From NCBI RefSeq assembly GCF_000003195.3, contig NC_012870.2, forward strand, positions 48,858,967 to 48,922,966: a stretch of 64,000 bases of DNA, given 5' to 3'. A model generated the notes under the pieces. It ran no database searches and was not told the origin of the DNA. It worked only from the letters and a program-made list of their open reading frames with translations. Positions 33,074 to 44,598 of the stretch are shown one piece after another. Numbering within the stretch: the first letter of the stretch is position 1; every line of letters starts with the position of its first letter. The stretch is from Sorghum bicolor (Eukaryota; Streptophyta; Magnoliopsida; Poales; Poaceae). The translations under genes were made by a program, and so were the position numbers.

Positions 33074-36000
33074 CTAAAGATTCTTGAGCATCTCAAGCAG
33101 TTGACTTTCTTCTTGTTGAGCTTGGGTCAGAGCCTCTTCCACTTGTTTGAGCTCAGTCAGCAAAGCGTCCCTTCTTGCCGATACGGGGAAGATCTTTTGC
33201 TTCAATTCATCTCCTGAGGACTGCAGAATACCGATGCTCTTATGCTTCTCATCAGCAATGCGCTTTACTTGCATTACTTCCTCTAAAAGTTGAGCAAAGG
33301 CAGCTCTGTCGGCAAGGCACTGGGTAGCTTTCTGGTATTGAAGCTGACGGCTTTTTTGATGGGCAGCTTGGAAAAGAATCTCTTCCGCATCGGTTGGAAT
33401 TTGACCGCGAAGGGTCGTAAACAGAGCTTTGGCTGGATCGGAATCATCAACCAATTGGGCGGTGTCTTGATGCAGCACGGCCAACAGGTCTTCCAGCTTG
33501 GTTTTGATTTCTGCCGATGAGATCCCTACTGCTTGGGAAGAGCTCGCTTCTTCGCCCTCATCATCGGAAATATCGATGGCGAAGGAGAATAAGCTGTCTG
33601 GGGAGTCTTGTTCCTAAAAGAAGATAAAGATAAGTTATTTGATGGTCAAATATTTGTGATAAAGGATAGAATCAGATAACTTACTTGCTTCAAACTAATT
33701 TCACGCCTCTGGTCGGATGATGTTGTCGGTACTATGGGTTGATCGGCTGAAGTTGCCGATGGGATGATATCAACTGAGAAATTATGAGGGTAATTATGAT
33801 TAACAAAAATAAGAGTCATCGGTAATAATGTTATGATCAGTACTTGAGGGGGGACAGTGTTTGTTTGTTCTGGGGGAACAACCGATGATACACTCAAATC
33901 AGCTGGATTGACAGTCTGCTCAGATACATAGGCTGGTGCTTCTTGTGGTTGAGGTGCTGATCGAGGAGGGGATGGTACTTGCTGTGTCTGGATTACTGGT
34001 GAAGAGGGCAATGATTCCACATGAATCGGTGACACTAGACGAGGAGGAGAAGATGGTGTTGTCCTCTGGTGCTTTGGTTGCGACTTAGTGCTCTTGGGAC
34101 CTTTTCTCTTGGCTTGGCTGCGCTGGGGGGCATCGGCACTTGTTTGGGCGCTTTTGGTTTTCGCCGATTTGCCAGTTTGCTGTTGCAACAACCAAATATA
34201 TCATCAGTAGATACATAAAAGAATATTGATGAAATTTTGTTGAACAATAAAAGTTACCGATGAGGTCCCTGTAGCAGTTGATGTGCCCTAAAAAGATTAT
34301 GTAAGTATGGGATGAAATTGGTAGAAGCCAAGGAAATTAAGAGTCTACCTTGAAAGCCTGCGCCAGAGTGGCAGCGGCAATCGATGGGGAAGTCTTCAAC
34401 TGCCTGGTGGTCATCTTCTTGAAGCGCACATTGCGATGCGCTAGGGCTGCTAAACTCAATGCGTTATGACCGATCAGAGAGATTGGACCTGATAGAAGGA
34501 GTTTGAGCGATCTTCCACTCTTGCTGACTATCAGTGGTGGGTTGTCAACTTGTTTAAAAAGGAGAGGGTAAGTTACCGATAAGGTTAGAAGCAACAAAAG
34601 AACTGAGATATCGGTTGAAGACTTACAATGTTATCGGGGACCTTATAGTTGGGGTCGATCATGCCGTGGTATGTCAGAGCCGATGTGCAGAACAGGTGTT
34701 CTTTCCACTCTTCCCACCACTCCTTGTACATCCGAGTGATGAAGAGGGCTGGGATCCATGCCGATAAATCAATATCTGACGTATCAGCATTTGGCTGAAG
34801 CTGAGCTATTCTTATCCACTCAAGTCTGCTGATTATAGTCTCCCTTGGCTTCACCATGTCAGCATAATAGAGTCCAATCGGCAGCTGCCCAAATGCCAGT
34901 TGACGAGCCAGTGCCGATGGGTTATAAAATTCATAAGTGGGGTTGGAGTTCTTCCCACTGCCAAAAATGTTCACTGGTATGGCCCTTGGAGTGATGATTG
35001 CCATCATCAGGTCATTGTATTTGTTGAGAGCGTCATCAAAAGTGTGAAAAGTGAGTCAGAATCTGGCTTCTGGATCTTCATAAGGCATCCATGCCCGCTG
35101 ATCTTTGGGAAGTCCCTCATATAGAGTCTAGAAGAATCGGCTGACCTGATCTTCATTGCCACCAGTACCAGGTAGGACTATGGCAGCCTCACCATAGTTC
35201 AGGGGTGGGCGAGTTGCCGATTCTTCGTCATCTAGTTCATGATCTTCGGCGATATCTCTAGGAAATCGCTGTGCGAAAAGGTCGAAATGAAGGCATTTGT
35301 GCATGTGAACATTGAGTCACATGTTGATGAACCACCAAGGGCCTCCTAAGTTGCTGATGGGTTGGCCTAACAGAAGCTTCTTGGCTACTTGATGAAGGAG
35401 ATGATAAACAGAGCCTAACAAGTATCGGCCAAGGGAGAAGCGACCACCGCTGGCTAGTTTCTCTGCTGCCGATAGATAAACAGAAGTTGGCCCTACCGAT
35501 CAGCCACAAAAGACAAATTTATCTAGCCACATGTTCAGAATGATGGCGTGTTCCCTTTGCCCAACTGGTCCTGTTTTCTGGTACTTCTGAATGTACCCTG
35601 ACCAGCCGCTGATGTTGCGAGTTTCCACTTTACGTTCGGGATTACTATCGAACAGGTGGCTATCATCGGCAGTTCCTATTTCCAGACCAGTGAGCATAAG
35701 TACATCGGCAAGGGTAGGAGAAGCAGGGCCATGGCCGAACAAGAAAGCATTGAGGGTGTCTAACTAGAAGTACGAAGCTGCTATCAATAGTGATTCATTT
35801 CTTTTCATATCGGCAATGGATAGCCTAATGCACTGGTCTAGTTTACGCTCACCCCATTGGACTTCATTTGAGTTGCCGATGCTCAGGAACCAATCTCTCC
35901 ACCCCTTAGTAGAACTGGGCCAGGATCGAAAGGTGTCTTTCCACTGATCTAATGAGAAGTTCTCAGCTCTAAAGGGGATCATATTTGTTTCTGCATTTAT

Positions 36001-36228
36001 CAAATCGGTAGGATCTGGATTTCCCAGTGGACCAAGGCATCGAAAGTGGGGTTGGTCGGTGGGGATAACAATTTTCTCGGTCAATTCCTAAAGGTTTGAA
36101 GGTTGAAAAAACAGGGAAAAGAAAGAGAGAAAATACCAAGTAAATAACTGTGCAAAAGATCAAAAGTATAGTAAAAAGGAGAAAGGTGATGCTGAATTGA
36201 CCTCAGGGACGATGAAGTTGATGGCCAT
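33074..36228 (-). pseudogene. Element 1 antisense gene: plant-mobile-domain-like, linker, coiled coil (broken)
   Basis: A spliced gene on the strand opposite to pol. Exon 1 is 36228-36202 (MAINFIVPE), with intron GT at 36201 and AG at 36088, and exon 2 starts at 36087. The next open stretch ends at TAG 35766-35764, beyond which the frame continues with FLFGHGPASPTLADVLMLTG. PTLADVLMLTG is the hallmark of the plant mobile domain (PF10536, aminotransferase-like family). Further stops occur (TGA near 35500). Downstream pieces include WIPALFITRMYKEWWEEWKE (34585-35007), a Pro/Ser-rich linker (33646-34191) and a coiled coil (33074-33484). Exon limits after exon 2 are not settled. The architecture parallels the antisense genes of elements 3 and 4 but with another N-terminal domain. 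Confidence 0.72.
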
Positions 36229-36383
36229 TTCTTCCTGAAAGGATGAAGAGATCGAAGGCTCGAAGAATCGTTGGAGGAGATCCTTGTTGGAGTTCTTGAG
36301 TTTCTCGGACGATGCCGCCGCCAGGGCGATAGGTTTGGAAGGAGTGGAATGACAAGGTGGAGGAAGAGTGCCGAGGAAGGAAG

Positions 36384-36391
36384 TATTTATA
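36384..36391 (-). promoter_or_regulatory. TATA box of element 1 antisense gene
   Basis: On the - strand TATAAATA (context CCCTATAAATACTTCC) lies about 156-163 bp upstream of ATG 36228. The spacing is like that of the boxes before the antisense genes of elements 3 and 4. Confidence 0.65.
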
Positions 36392-36790
36392 GGGTAAAGT
36401 GAGCAGGGGCATTTCTGACTTATCTCTTTGCTGTATCCTTGAAAATCGAGGGTGTTCAGGTAGACATGGTAACTGTTCGCATGATAATCAAGGGATTGTT
36501 CGGTTGATTTGACAGCAAGCGGTCATGATTTTGGGAGATGTTTCACTGTACAAGATCTCCTGGTCGCCCCATCGGCAGTCCTTTCTAACGGAAACATTGC
36601 CGATGAACGTATATTGGGAAGATTCGGTTCGAGAACTTGAGAGATTCGAGGTACGTGCTGGAAGACCGAGCTAAGGTTGTTTGGATTTGGTATTTACTTA
36701 CTGACAGGAATGAGTAATTGCGGAAAGGCATCATTACTAGAGAGAATTTCAGAGCATTAATGATTTTATACTCCGAAATTGTGGGGCATG
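36392..36790. other. Element 1 3' untranslated region and purine tract
   Basis: Region between the antisense promoter and the 3' LTR. No gene is supported. The last bases, GTGGGGCATG (36781-36790), touch the LTR and are the likely polypurine tract, though short. Confidence 0.5.
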
Positions 36791-37522
36791 TGTTGACACC
36801 GTTTTTGGACACTTATCTTTGGACGCATATCTGGGAGATAATGAGGCGTAGATCGGCAGGCGAATAAAGTGGTGACTGATTGAGAGAAGAGTTGCCGATG
36901 AGGGTTCATACCGATGATGAAACAACAGAATATGGCCAAGTCTAGGAGTGGTGATGGATTTATGCCGATGACTGATGCTGATGGTTGCCGATGGCCACGA
37001 AAGGTGATTGGTCGATGGATACAAAAGGAGGCGCAGGAATTGTCAATCGGATGGTGATGGTGTGCCGATCGGTTGTGGTGGATAAATTAATGTTTTCCAT
37101 AGTTATTAGAGTTTGCTTTGCATACGGATTCCGTTCAATTTGGAATTCGAGTCCTAGTCGTGTCTGATTGTAACTCTTTTGGACAGGGTATAAATATAGA
37201 CCCCGTAGAGATGTAAGAATATACACAATCAATCAAACACAAGCTTTTACATCTTTTCAGCATCTACTTTTTCGACGACTTCGTCAACTCGCATATTTTT
37301 TTTTACTTACGAGTTCTTAGGAATTCATCGAGTCAATCTCGGCGAGTTCTCAAGTTCCGCTTGAATACCTCTTGGCCGTGACATCCGGGTGCATCGCTGT
37401 TGTCGGGACCAAAGTATTCGAGTTATCACCTTTGTCGATTGTAAGGTCAAATCAGCTGGCACGCCTTAACGTTGAATCGGGTATTAGCCCTTTGTGTTTG
37501 CAGATTTACTTTTGCACCAACA
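36791..37522 (+). repeat. Element 1 3' LTR
   Basis: A 732-bp partner of 1425-2157, with TGTTGACACC to CACCAACA ends, TATA box at about 37189-37196, and the CTTCC duplication at 37523-37527. Confidence 0.93.
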
Positions 37523-37749
37523 CTTCCAAAATTTTTTGAAAAATAGAAATAGTAGCATTTTTGTTTGTATTTGACAAATATTGTCCAATTATAGACTAAC
37601 TAGGCTCAAAAGATTCGTCTTGTCAATTTCGACAAAACTGTGCAATTAGTTTTTATTTTCATCTATATTTAATACTCCATGCATACGTCTAAAGATTCGA
37701 TGTGACGGGAAATGTGAAAAATTTTGCAAAATTTTTGGAGAACTAAAAG
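37523..37749. mobile_element. Right part of the split MITE
   Basis: After the CTTCC duplication, the sequence aligns along its whole length with the MITE at 565-807, for example CTAACTAGGCTCAAAAGATTCG, TTTAATACTCCATGCAT and CTAAAGATTCGATGTGACGG. Its right terminus (GAGAACTAAAAGCAAC) is a worn version of the expected end. Together with 1409-1424 it forms one MITE into which element 1 inserted. Confidence 0.85.
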
Positions 37750-37781
37750 CAACATTGTCACTCATGATTGGGCTAGACACC

Positions 37782-38826
37782 TGTCGGTGTTTTTTCCCCG
37801 GGGGGGTCACACCAACGAGTAAATTTGTATGCGTGCTCCCCTTTCCGGATGGTGATGCAAGAAGACACAGAGATTTATCCTGGTTCGGGCGAGAGAAGGC
37901 CCTACGTCCAGCGGGGGGAGAGAGTTCGTATTATCTTGCACCTAAGTGCTTGTACAGGGGCGAATACAAGCGTGGAATGAAATGTGTCGCTCTACTACGT
38001 GTGTGTGGGTTCTTGTGTTGTGATGTCCCCCTCTTCTATTCCTGAGTCTCTCCTTTTATAGCTCCAAGGAGAGTCACAGGGTACATGCATAGATGTTAGA
38101 GTAGGGATCGATAGCCGCATGGAGCGCTGACCTACTCGAGGCTTCCGTACGGCATGGCCTCGAGCCGTCCCATCTTGATAGCTCGGTGATGATTGCGCGT
38201 GCTCCTGTATTCTGCCCCGCCAGCCGCCTTGTGCTGGTTCTGAGGTTGCATGCTTGTACGGTATGGTGGCGGATCCGGCGGAGCAGCTGTGGTGTTGTCA
38301 GTCGACGCCCGACTTGTCCCTGGGAAGGGACCTTGTTCGGTCGAGGGTCGGGCGCCGCGTAATAAGCTGATATCCGGAGCGCTGACCTTGGGTGTACCGA
38401 GGGGGTCCCGATTAGACGTTCCATCCTCGTTTCCTGCGTCCTGACACACCCTGGGTCGTTCGGTGGGAAGGCTGCAAAAAGAACGATGGGACAGAGGCTT
38501 GTTCCCTATCACGCCTTCCGTGACCCGTGTGTTAGGTGGGAAACGTCAGATGCATTTAATGCTCCCGCCCGCGTGCGCGCGTCAGGCGGCGGACAGTGTC
38601 CTGACGCTCGACGTCTCTCGGTTCGCTCGAGCCCGCTTCCGTCTTCGACGGTAGTCGTTGCTCGAGCCCTGACCGATTCGCTCGACGCTATTTCCGTATT
38701 CGAGGCTGCGACCGTCGATGGCGGCGCGTAAGTAAGATTAAAGCGTCGAATTGGGGGTCCCAACCTTCGTACGGGCAATCTCATAATGCGCATCGCTGAG
38801 GGTACCCCTTACCGATACCCTCGACA
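37782..38826 (-). repeat. Element 4 3' LTR
   Basis: A 1045-bp LTR at the left end of the - strand element. On the - strand a TATA box TATAAAA lies at 38060-38054. It is practically identical to 51037-52081. Confidence 0.95.
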
Positions 38827-38966
38827 GTAGCCCCCGAGCCTCCATTTGAGCGCTAGCGCTCGAATGGAGGTTCTTGATTTACGGTTGAATTTTCGTGGGG
38901 GCGCGCGAGCGACCCCGCGGGGTAGCCCCCGAACCCTCGGAGGAGTTTTTAACTCCTTCGAGGGTT
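38827..38966 (-). promoter_or_regulatory. Element 4 purine tract with two flanking hairpins
   Basis: On the - strand TCGGGGGCTAC (38837-38827) abuts the LTR and is the polypurine tract. It is followed by a 15-bp inverted repeat with one mismatch (38839-38870, CCTCCATTTGAGCGC..). A second copy of the tract at 38922-38932 is followed by a 16-bp inverted repeat with one mismatch and a TTT loop (38932-38966). Confidence 0.75.
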
Positions 38967-39755
38967 ATGTTATCTAATTCGCAAAAACGCTTTCGACACC
39001 AGCGGTGGAAGGTTCTGACTAGCTCGTCTTTTCCCGGGGGTTTTGACGTACTCTCGATAGAGCGAGCGTCTTCCACCCCAAATTGAGTTCCTAGCGGGTA
39101 GTTCAAGTGAGAACCTATGCCCCTTTCGAGGGGGTCAGCTGTAGCCCGGAGGCGTCCTCATAAAGGAGGGTCGACGTGGTCGGGGATACCGGTCTCATTC
39201 GATAGAGTCCAGCGGCTCGATGCCTCCCTTCGAGGGGATTCCTCTCGACTGTCTCGACCCTACCTTGAACATCGCCAGCAAGTCCTCGAGGCGGGCCTCG
39301 ATCTTCGACCACTCGCTGGGGATCCCTGACTCTGGCGCTCGAGATCGGCTGTTGAACCCTTTCAGTGGGCCAGCCATCGACCTCTCGAGACTTTTGCGGT
39401 TATGTCCCTTAGCTTACGAGGGAAGGAACCGGTCGTGGCGGTTCGCCTTTCTGCCCGTTGGGCGCGTCTTTTTAGGCGGATGACGTTGCGACACTGTATC
39501 GGCGAGGAATTCGAAGAGTCCGACCTGTGAGGAGAGAGAGAGAGAGCTGTCAGGCGGCGCATTTATGGGGGGAGTTACCTTACTTCTCGGATCTGTCCGT
39601 TGGCGGACAGTTGCCTATAAATATGCCGTCGCGTCACCGCCGTTCCTCTCCCTTCCACCTTCTCGCTCTCGTTCCTTTGCTGCCTTAGCTTTCTCGTCAT
39701 CTCACGCGCACACGCCCCCTCGAGCCGTAGCGAACCCACCGCCCCGTTAGCCGAG
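38967..39755 (+). other. Element 4 promoter and leader region of the antisense gene
   Basis: GC-rich sequence without a supported gene, rich in the word CTCGA/TCGAG. It ends with the TATA box (39615-39623) and a leader of about 130 bp before ATG 39756. Confidence 0.55.
39615..39623 (+). promoter_or_regulatory. TATA box of element 4 antisense gene
   Basis: CTATAAATA in the context GTTGCCTATAAATATGCC, about 135 bp upstream of ATG 39756, followed by a C/T-rich leader typical of plant transcription starts. Confidence 0.75.
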
Positions 39756-42700
39756 ATGCCTGTAAGACTCGTCGCCGCCGATGACTGGCGCCCGTCGTCG
39801 ATGACGGAGCGCCGGCTGTTAGAGCTCGAGAAGGAGGGACTGCTGCGCCGCCGCACCTCGCTGTCGTCGCCAGAGTGGATCGCGCCGCCAGCGAGCCACA
39901 GGGCGCCTCAGCCACCCGAGGGCTACGTGGTGTCGTTCGCCAAGTTTCACCGCCACGGTCTGGGCGCGCCTCCAAGTCGCTTCATGCGGGCCCTCTGCTT
40001 CCATTATGGGGTGGAGCTGCAGCACTTCTCTCCGAACGCCATCACCGTGGCGGCGGTCTTTGCCGCCGTGTGTGAGGGCTTCCTAGGGATGATGCCGCAC
40101 TGGGAGCTGTGGCTCCACCTCTACAGGGGAGAGCTGTTTCACGCCTCCACCGGAACCACGGGCGTGAGGAAACCCGTGCGGGCGGGTTGCCTCAATCTGG
40201 TGCAGAAGACGGGGAAGACGGACCGGCCGCGGGAGTACATCCCGGTGGGGTTGTCGACCAACCACGCCGGTTGGGACTCCCAATGGTTCTACCTGCGGAA
40301 CGACGACAACCTCCTTCCTTCCTACTCGGGCCGTCTAATCTTGGAGCGCCCAGCGGACTGGACTTACGGCGTCGTCCAAGCTCATCAGCCTCGACTCGAC
40401 CCTCTCCTCGACGCCCTGAAGAAGCTTCGCCAGGAAGGTTTGACCGCCGCCCTTGTCCTCTCGGCCGTCCATCATCGGAGAGTTCTCCCTCTGATGTCAC
40501 GACCGCTGAGGATGGACGAGATGGGCCCTGGCGTCTCGTCTCGAGACCTCGAGGCATGCCGGATGTCCAGCGAGCCTCCGGCAGACGATGAAGTCGCGGC
40601 CCGAGTCAGGGCCGCAATTGCCGGTGATTTTAAGCCGGAGCATGTCAACGGCTTCCCCATGAGGCCTGACGCAGGCTCGATCGATCTGGTACGCTTTCTT
40701 CTTACACGCATCCTCGATTCTGGGTTTCCCTTATTCCCTCTCTTTTTTCTAAGTCTACCTTAGTTTTGGCAGGGTCGAATTGATGTCCGGTCCTCGAGGC
40801 CTCCGGTAAAGGAGGACGAGGTCGATCGCGACAAGCGGCGCCAATCCGCCGAGAAGCTGAAATCTGCCAAGGACTCCGCAAAGAAGGGGGAGAAGAAGAA
40901 GAACCTCGATCGCCAAGCATTAGAGGCGCGTCGAGCCAAGTCCAGGCAGAGGGGGGAACCTGAGGAAGAATCCCCCAACGATGACGATGACGACGACGAG
41001 AGTAGCGACGACTCCGAAGGGATGGCGTCGCGCCTTGATCGGATCCTCGAGGGCCCGCCTCGAGGTGATGTCGACGCCCCCCGGACGGAGGCGCCGGAGG
41101 AGGGTCCGAGCGGATCTCGTCGTCCCCGGCCCGACGCTCCTTCCGCGTCCAAGGCGGGCCAAGACGCACCGTGCCCTCCCCTGGCGCCCAGGGAGAGCGG
41201 TCCGGCTAGGTCTCAGGCGTCGGGGCCGCTAACTCGCGGTCGCGTTGCGGCCTCTGAGAAAGGGAACGCTGGTCGTAGGAGCGCGAGTCCCGGCGCCCGC
41301 CAGGCGGGGTCCAACGTGCCTAGGCCAGTTTCTGCCCCCGAGGGGCCTAGCGCCCCGACGCGGGGTGGTTCGAGGCCCGCTGGTCGGGTAGGCGGAAGGC
41401 GGGCCGTTCTGCCCGTGGGGTAAGCCCTTTTGTTGTTGCGGTCTTTGTCCCCCCATTCTTTCACCCTTCCTCACATGCCGACTTTTTCTCAGGCTGAAAC
41501 GGACCCTCGAGCAGGCCCAACCATCGATGGCCAAGAGGCTCAGAACAGGTGCCGCCTCCATGAAACCAGGTTCGTAGTTAAATCCTGGGTGTCGCGATAT
41601 TCTTACGTCGGTTATCATAACGTCTGACCCTCACCCTTTGTTTTGTAGGCCCGTCAAGCACCCAACCTTCAGTCGGCGTCGAGATGGCTTTGCCTCGTCC
41701 CGCGCCTACTCCGCCGCCACCGACTCATGATGCGGCCCCCCAGATGCGAGCGTCAGAGGGAGCCCCCGAGCCTTCTCGATTGGGGGTCGAGGGGGAACCC
41801 ATCACCATCAGCGATACGTCTGATGGCAACGAAGCGTCTGGGGGCGCTCGACCTATGGAGGAAGAAGCGTCGACTCCCAACGCCGCAGGACGGACTCCCT
41901 GGCCCGCAGGCCTTCGAGTCCTTGAGGCGCAAAGGAAGATGGTGGAGGAGGAGGAGGGGCGGGAGCGCGAGGCGACGCTGCCGTCACTGGAGCAGCAGCA
42001 GCAGCAACCCCTGCCGGAGGAGCAACTGCAGCATCAGCAGGAGGAGCAGCAGCAGCAGCTGGGGCAGCAACAGCAGCTGGGGGGCCAGGAGAGCGAGCCG
42101 CTCGAGCCCCCGCCTCAAATTTTGGCCGAACCGGCGCCGCTGGCGTCGCAAGAGCCCGGCGATCAAGAGGGAGATTTGCCGGTGTACGGGCCTCCTACCC
42201 CAGCGTGGCTCCTCCCGGGGGCGCCTGCCGCGATCCGGGCAGAGTCGGGGCGAGCGGACGGAGTGGTGGCGCTCGCCTGCATGATGCGCACCCCTACCGA
42301 CCCCGAGTCCGAGATCAAGGGGACACTCTACGGCATGGACGGGATCGCCCCAGGGTTCCTCCGGGAGCGTCGAGCGTGGGAGGACCGTTTTCCCTCTGAG
42401 GAAGACGAAATCGGATCGTCTGGGAGCAAGGACGGTACGTGGAAGACGGTGGACGACGACGGCCGGTTCCCTTGCCTCGCCGACCTGTTCTTGCGCCACG
42501 GGGGTTCCCTCGAGACTGTCGAGAACTTCCTCCGCGGCGTCAAGGTGCGGGCCGATCGGGAGATGGAGAACTGGTGCCCCGATCGGATTCGTATCCGAGC
42601 TTCCAGCGACCCGTCCGAGCCCAATATCTTCCTCGATGACAAGAAGGAAGTCGAGAAGTGGGAGCACGTCGAGGAGCTCCGCCTTTGGATGAAACACGTG

Positions 42701-44047
42701 GTGGGGCTCCTATCGGACGTCATCAACAACGGGCTTGGGCCCGCTTATTTTGTAAGTGTTTCTCGAGCTCCAATCGTTGTGGTGCTTTCGGGTCTCCGTG
42801 TTCTAATCCCCCGGACCCCTGATTCGCAGGATATGAAAGAGACCTCTCGCATCAAGTCTAGCTTCATACATGCCACGAGGGGCGGATGGGAGCAGCTTCC
42901 CCTCCTCAAGGATCAACTCCTCGAGTCACAGGAAAAGCTGCTTAAAGCTTACAAAGATCTTATAGCACTCGAGGAGGAGAAGAAGGTGAGGGAGGCTGCT
43001 TTGGCTGAGGCCCGAGAGGTCTCGAAGAAGGTGGAGGAGGAGGCGGTGCGGCTACGGGAGCGGGCTCTTACGGTCGAGGAGGCCGCGTCCAGAGCCCGGG
43101 AGGAGGTCCTGTCCCACAAGGGTATCATTGCGGACTTGGACAAGGAGAAGGGCCTTCTCCAAACCGACCTGGACTCCCTCCGCGATACCTTCCAGAAGAT
43201 GAAGGTGGCGTACGTGGACAATGAGGTCGCCAGGGGTGCCGCCGAGGACGCAAAAAAGAAAGCCCTCGAAGACCTCGAGATGGAGCGAGCTCGATCCCGC
43301 AGTCTCTCTGACGACGTCGAGCGTCTGAAGGGAGAACTGCTAGAGAAGAGTGGAGCCGTCGCTCAGGCTGGCAGGGTGATCGAAGATCTCCGCGTCGCCA
43401 ATACTGAGCTGACGCGCTCCAACAGAGAGATCGAGCGTGCCAATACCAGATTGGTTGGCGAGAACACGGCTCTAGAGGAGAGCATCAAAGGTATGTTCCC
43501 TTTGTCGAATTTCCTTTTCGAGGTGTGCTTGAGTTTTTTCTAAAGCTCCTTTGTATTGGTATTTGTAGGGCTCAAAGACGAACTCCTGGCCGCCCAAGCC
43601 GAGGCTCGCAACGCCAAGGCTCAACTCGAGGCTGAGGTTGCTTTGAACCGTCGAGTGCGGACGGCGATAAGCGATCTCTCGACCTCTTGGGAGGTCGAGC
43701 CTATGGATGAGTCGAGGGAGGACGCCCGAGGCGACGCCCTGATTGACCAGTTGTGCTACATAGGCGCAGCGCTGCGAGATCGGGTGCGGGATGCCCTCCA
43801 CGTCGGGGTAAAGCGGGCGATGGCGGTCGTCTGCTCGGGCTTCTCCTACGACATGGAGGTGGTGTCTCATGGCTTCGTCACCGACATCTCCAAGACCGAC
43901 GCGGAGAACGAGGAGAGGCTCCATGCCTTGATCGACGATGCGGAGGCTCCTGGAGAAAGGTTGGCCAAGCTCTTCGAGCCTGAGGTGCTCCCTCCTGAGG
44001 TTAGCTCGGGCGAAGGTGAGGGTGGCGAGGATCGTACCATGGACTGA
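39756..44047 (+). CDS. Element 4 antisense gene, PF04195-like, six exons, intact
   Basis: Exons at 39756-40688, 40773-41419, 41493-41569, 41649-42751, 42830-43490 and 43569-44047, every intron GT-AG. The sum is 3900 bases, one open frame of 1299 codons plus TGA. Exon 1 has the PF04195-like domain: PPEGYVVSFAKFHRHGLGAP, then FMRALCFHYGVELQHFSPNA, FLGMMPHWELWLHLYRGEL and HAGWDSQWFYLRND. Exon 2 is basic then acidic (DDDDDESSDDSEG). Exon 4 has a Gln-rich run near codons 650-690. Exon 5 is a long coiled coil (EEEKKVREAALAEAREVSKK and on). Exon 6 ends EGGEDRTMD. It converges on pol, leaving 551 bp between stops. No stop or shift breaks it. It is probably nuclear or cytosolic, as no signal peptide is seen. 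Function unknown. Confidence 0.85.
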
Positions 44048-44598
44048 GGCCTGCGAGCCTGCTCGGGGTGCCTGGGGCCCCTTGTATAAAACTTAGTTAA
44101 TCCTGTTTCTAAGCGATACAGTATTTTTGTGGTTGTTAAATGTTTGTTTGTCTTTCCACTCGAGGTTCTTTTATTTCTTTTGCGCCTACACATGTGTTTC
44201 TTGCTCGATTTTTCGTAAAACACAGCTTCGATCGCCTCGAGGGTGAGGGAGTGAGTAAAGTTTCCATAGCCCGGGGGCGTAGGTGTTCTTAGGCTCGCTA
44301 CCCTTCGGTCCTCGAGGGGCTCGAGGCGCCTCGACTACTCGATCGTTCAAGGTTTACTAAGTAGGAAAGAGAGAAACTTTTTGGCTTTTTCGACGCTTGG
44401 GGAGGGTCGTCCCTCTGGTAGCCCCCGAGGGGGTGCGGACTATGATGGGTCATGGTCGGCATCCCCTTTTAACGTCGAGACTATAATTCATAACTATTTT
44501 TGGTACAGAAAGAAACTGCTCGAGGGAAAGACTTTATTTATTCATGCGTTCATTTACAAAGTCTTCGTACAAAAAGTAGGATCGTAAATCTAGGACTT
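44048..44598. other. Element 4 convergent spacer
   Basis: 551 bp between the stop of the antisense gene and the stop of pol. No coding sequence is supported. It holds another GTAGCCCCCGA motif at about 44418, the complement of the purine tract, within a GGTAGCCCCCGAGGGGGTG palindromic stretch. Confidence 0.5.

Larger units (their letters stand above)
1425..37522 (+). mobile_element. Element 1: Ty3/gypsy LTR retrotransposon, 36.1 kb including nested insertions
   Basis: The ends are defined by two matching LTRs (1425-2157 and 36791-37522), both running TGTTGACACC to CCAACA, and by the perfect 5-bp direct repeat CTTCC at 1420-1424 and 37523-37527. Without element 2 (4480-28848) and what that contains, the element is about 11.7 kb. 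Order: LTR, primer site, gag, deleted protease, RT-RNase H-integrase, an antisense gene, purine tract, LTR. This domain order is Ty3/gypsy, and the antisense gene after integrase suggests the Tat lineage. Stops and frame breaks in gag, pol and the antisense gene, plus loss of protease, make it non-autonomous. The LTRs differ at about 28 of 733 positions by eye (about 3.8%), making it the oldest layer of the nest. Confidence 0.92.

Noticed and set aside
38132..38793. Open frames repeated exactly at 51387-52048
   Set aside because: They are inside the two LTRs of element 4 and are identical only because the LTRs are; no domain is present.
41727..42284. Arg/Ser-rich open frame
   Set aside because: It is a shifted reading of exon 4 of the element 4 antisense gene; the true frame is supported by splice sites on both sides.
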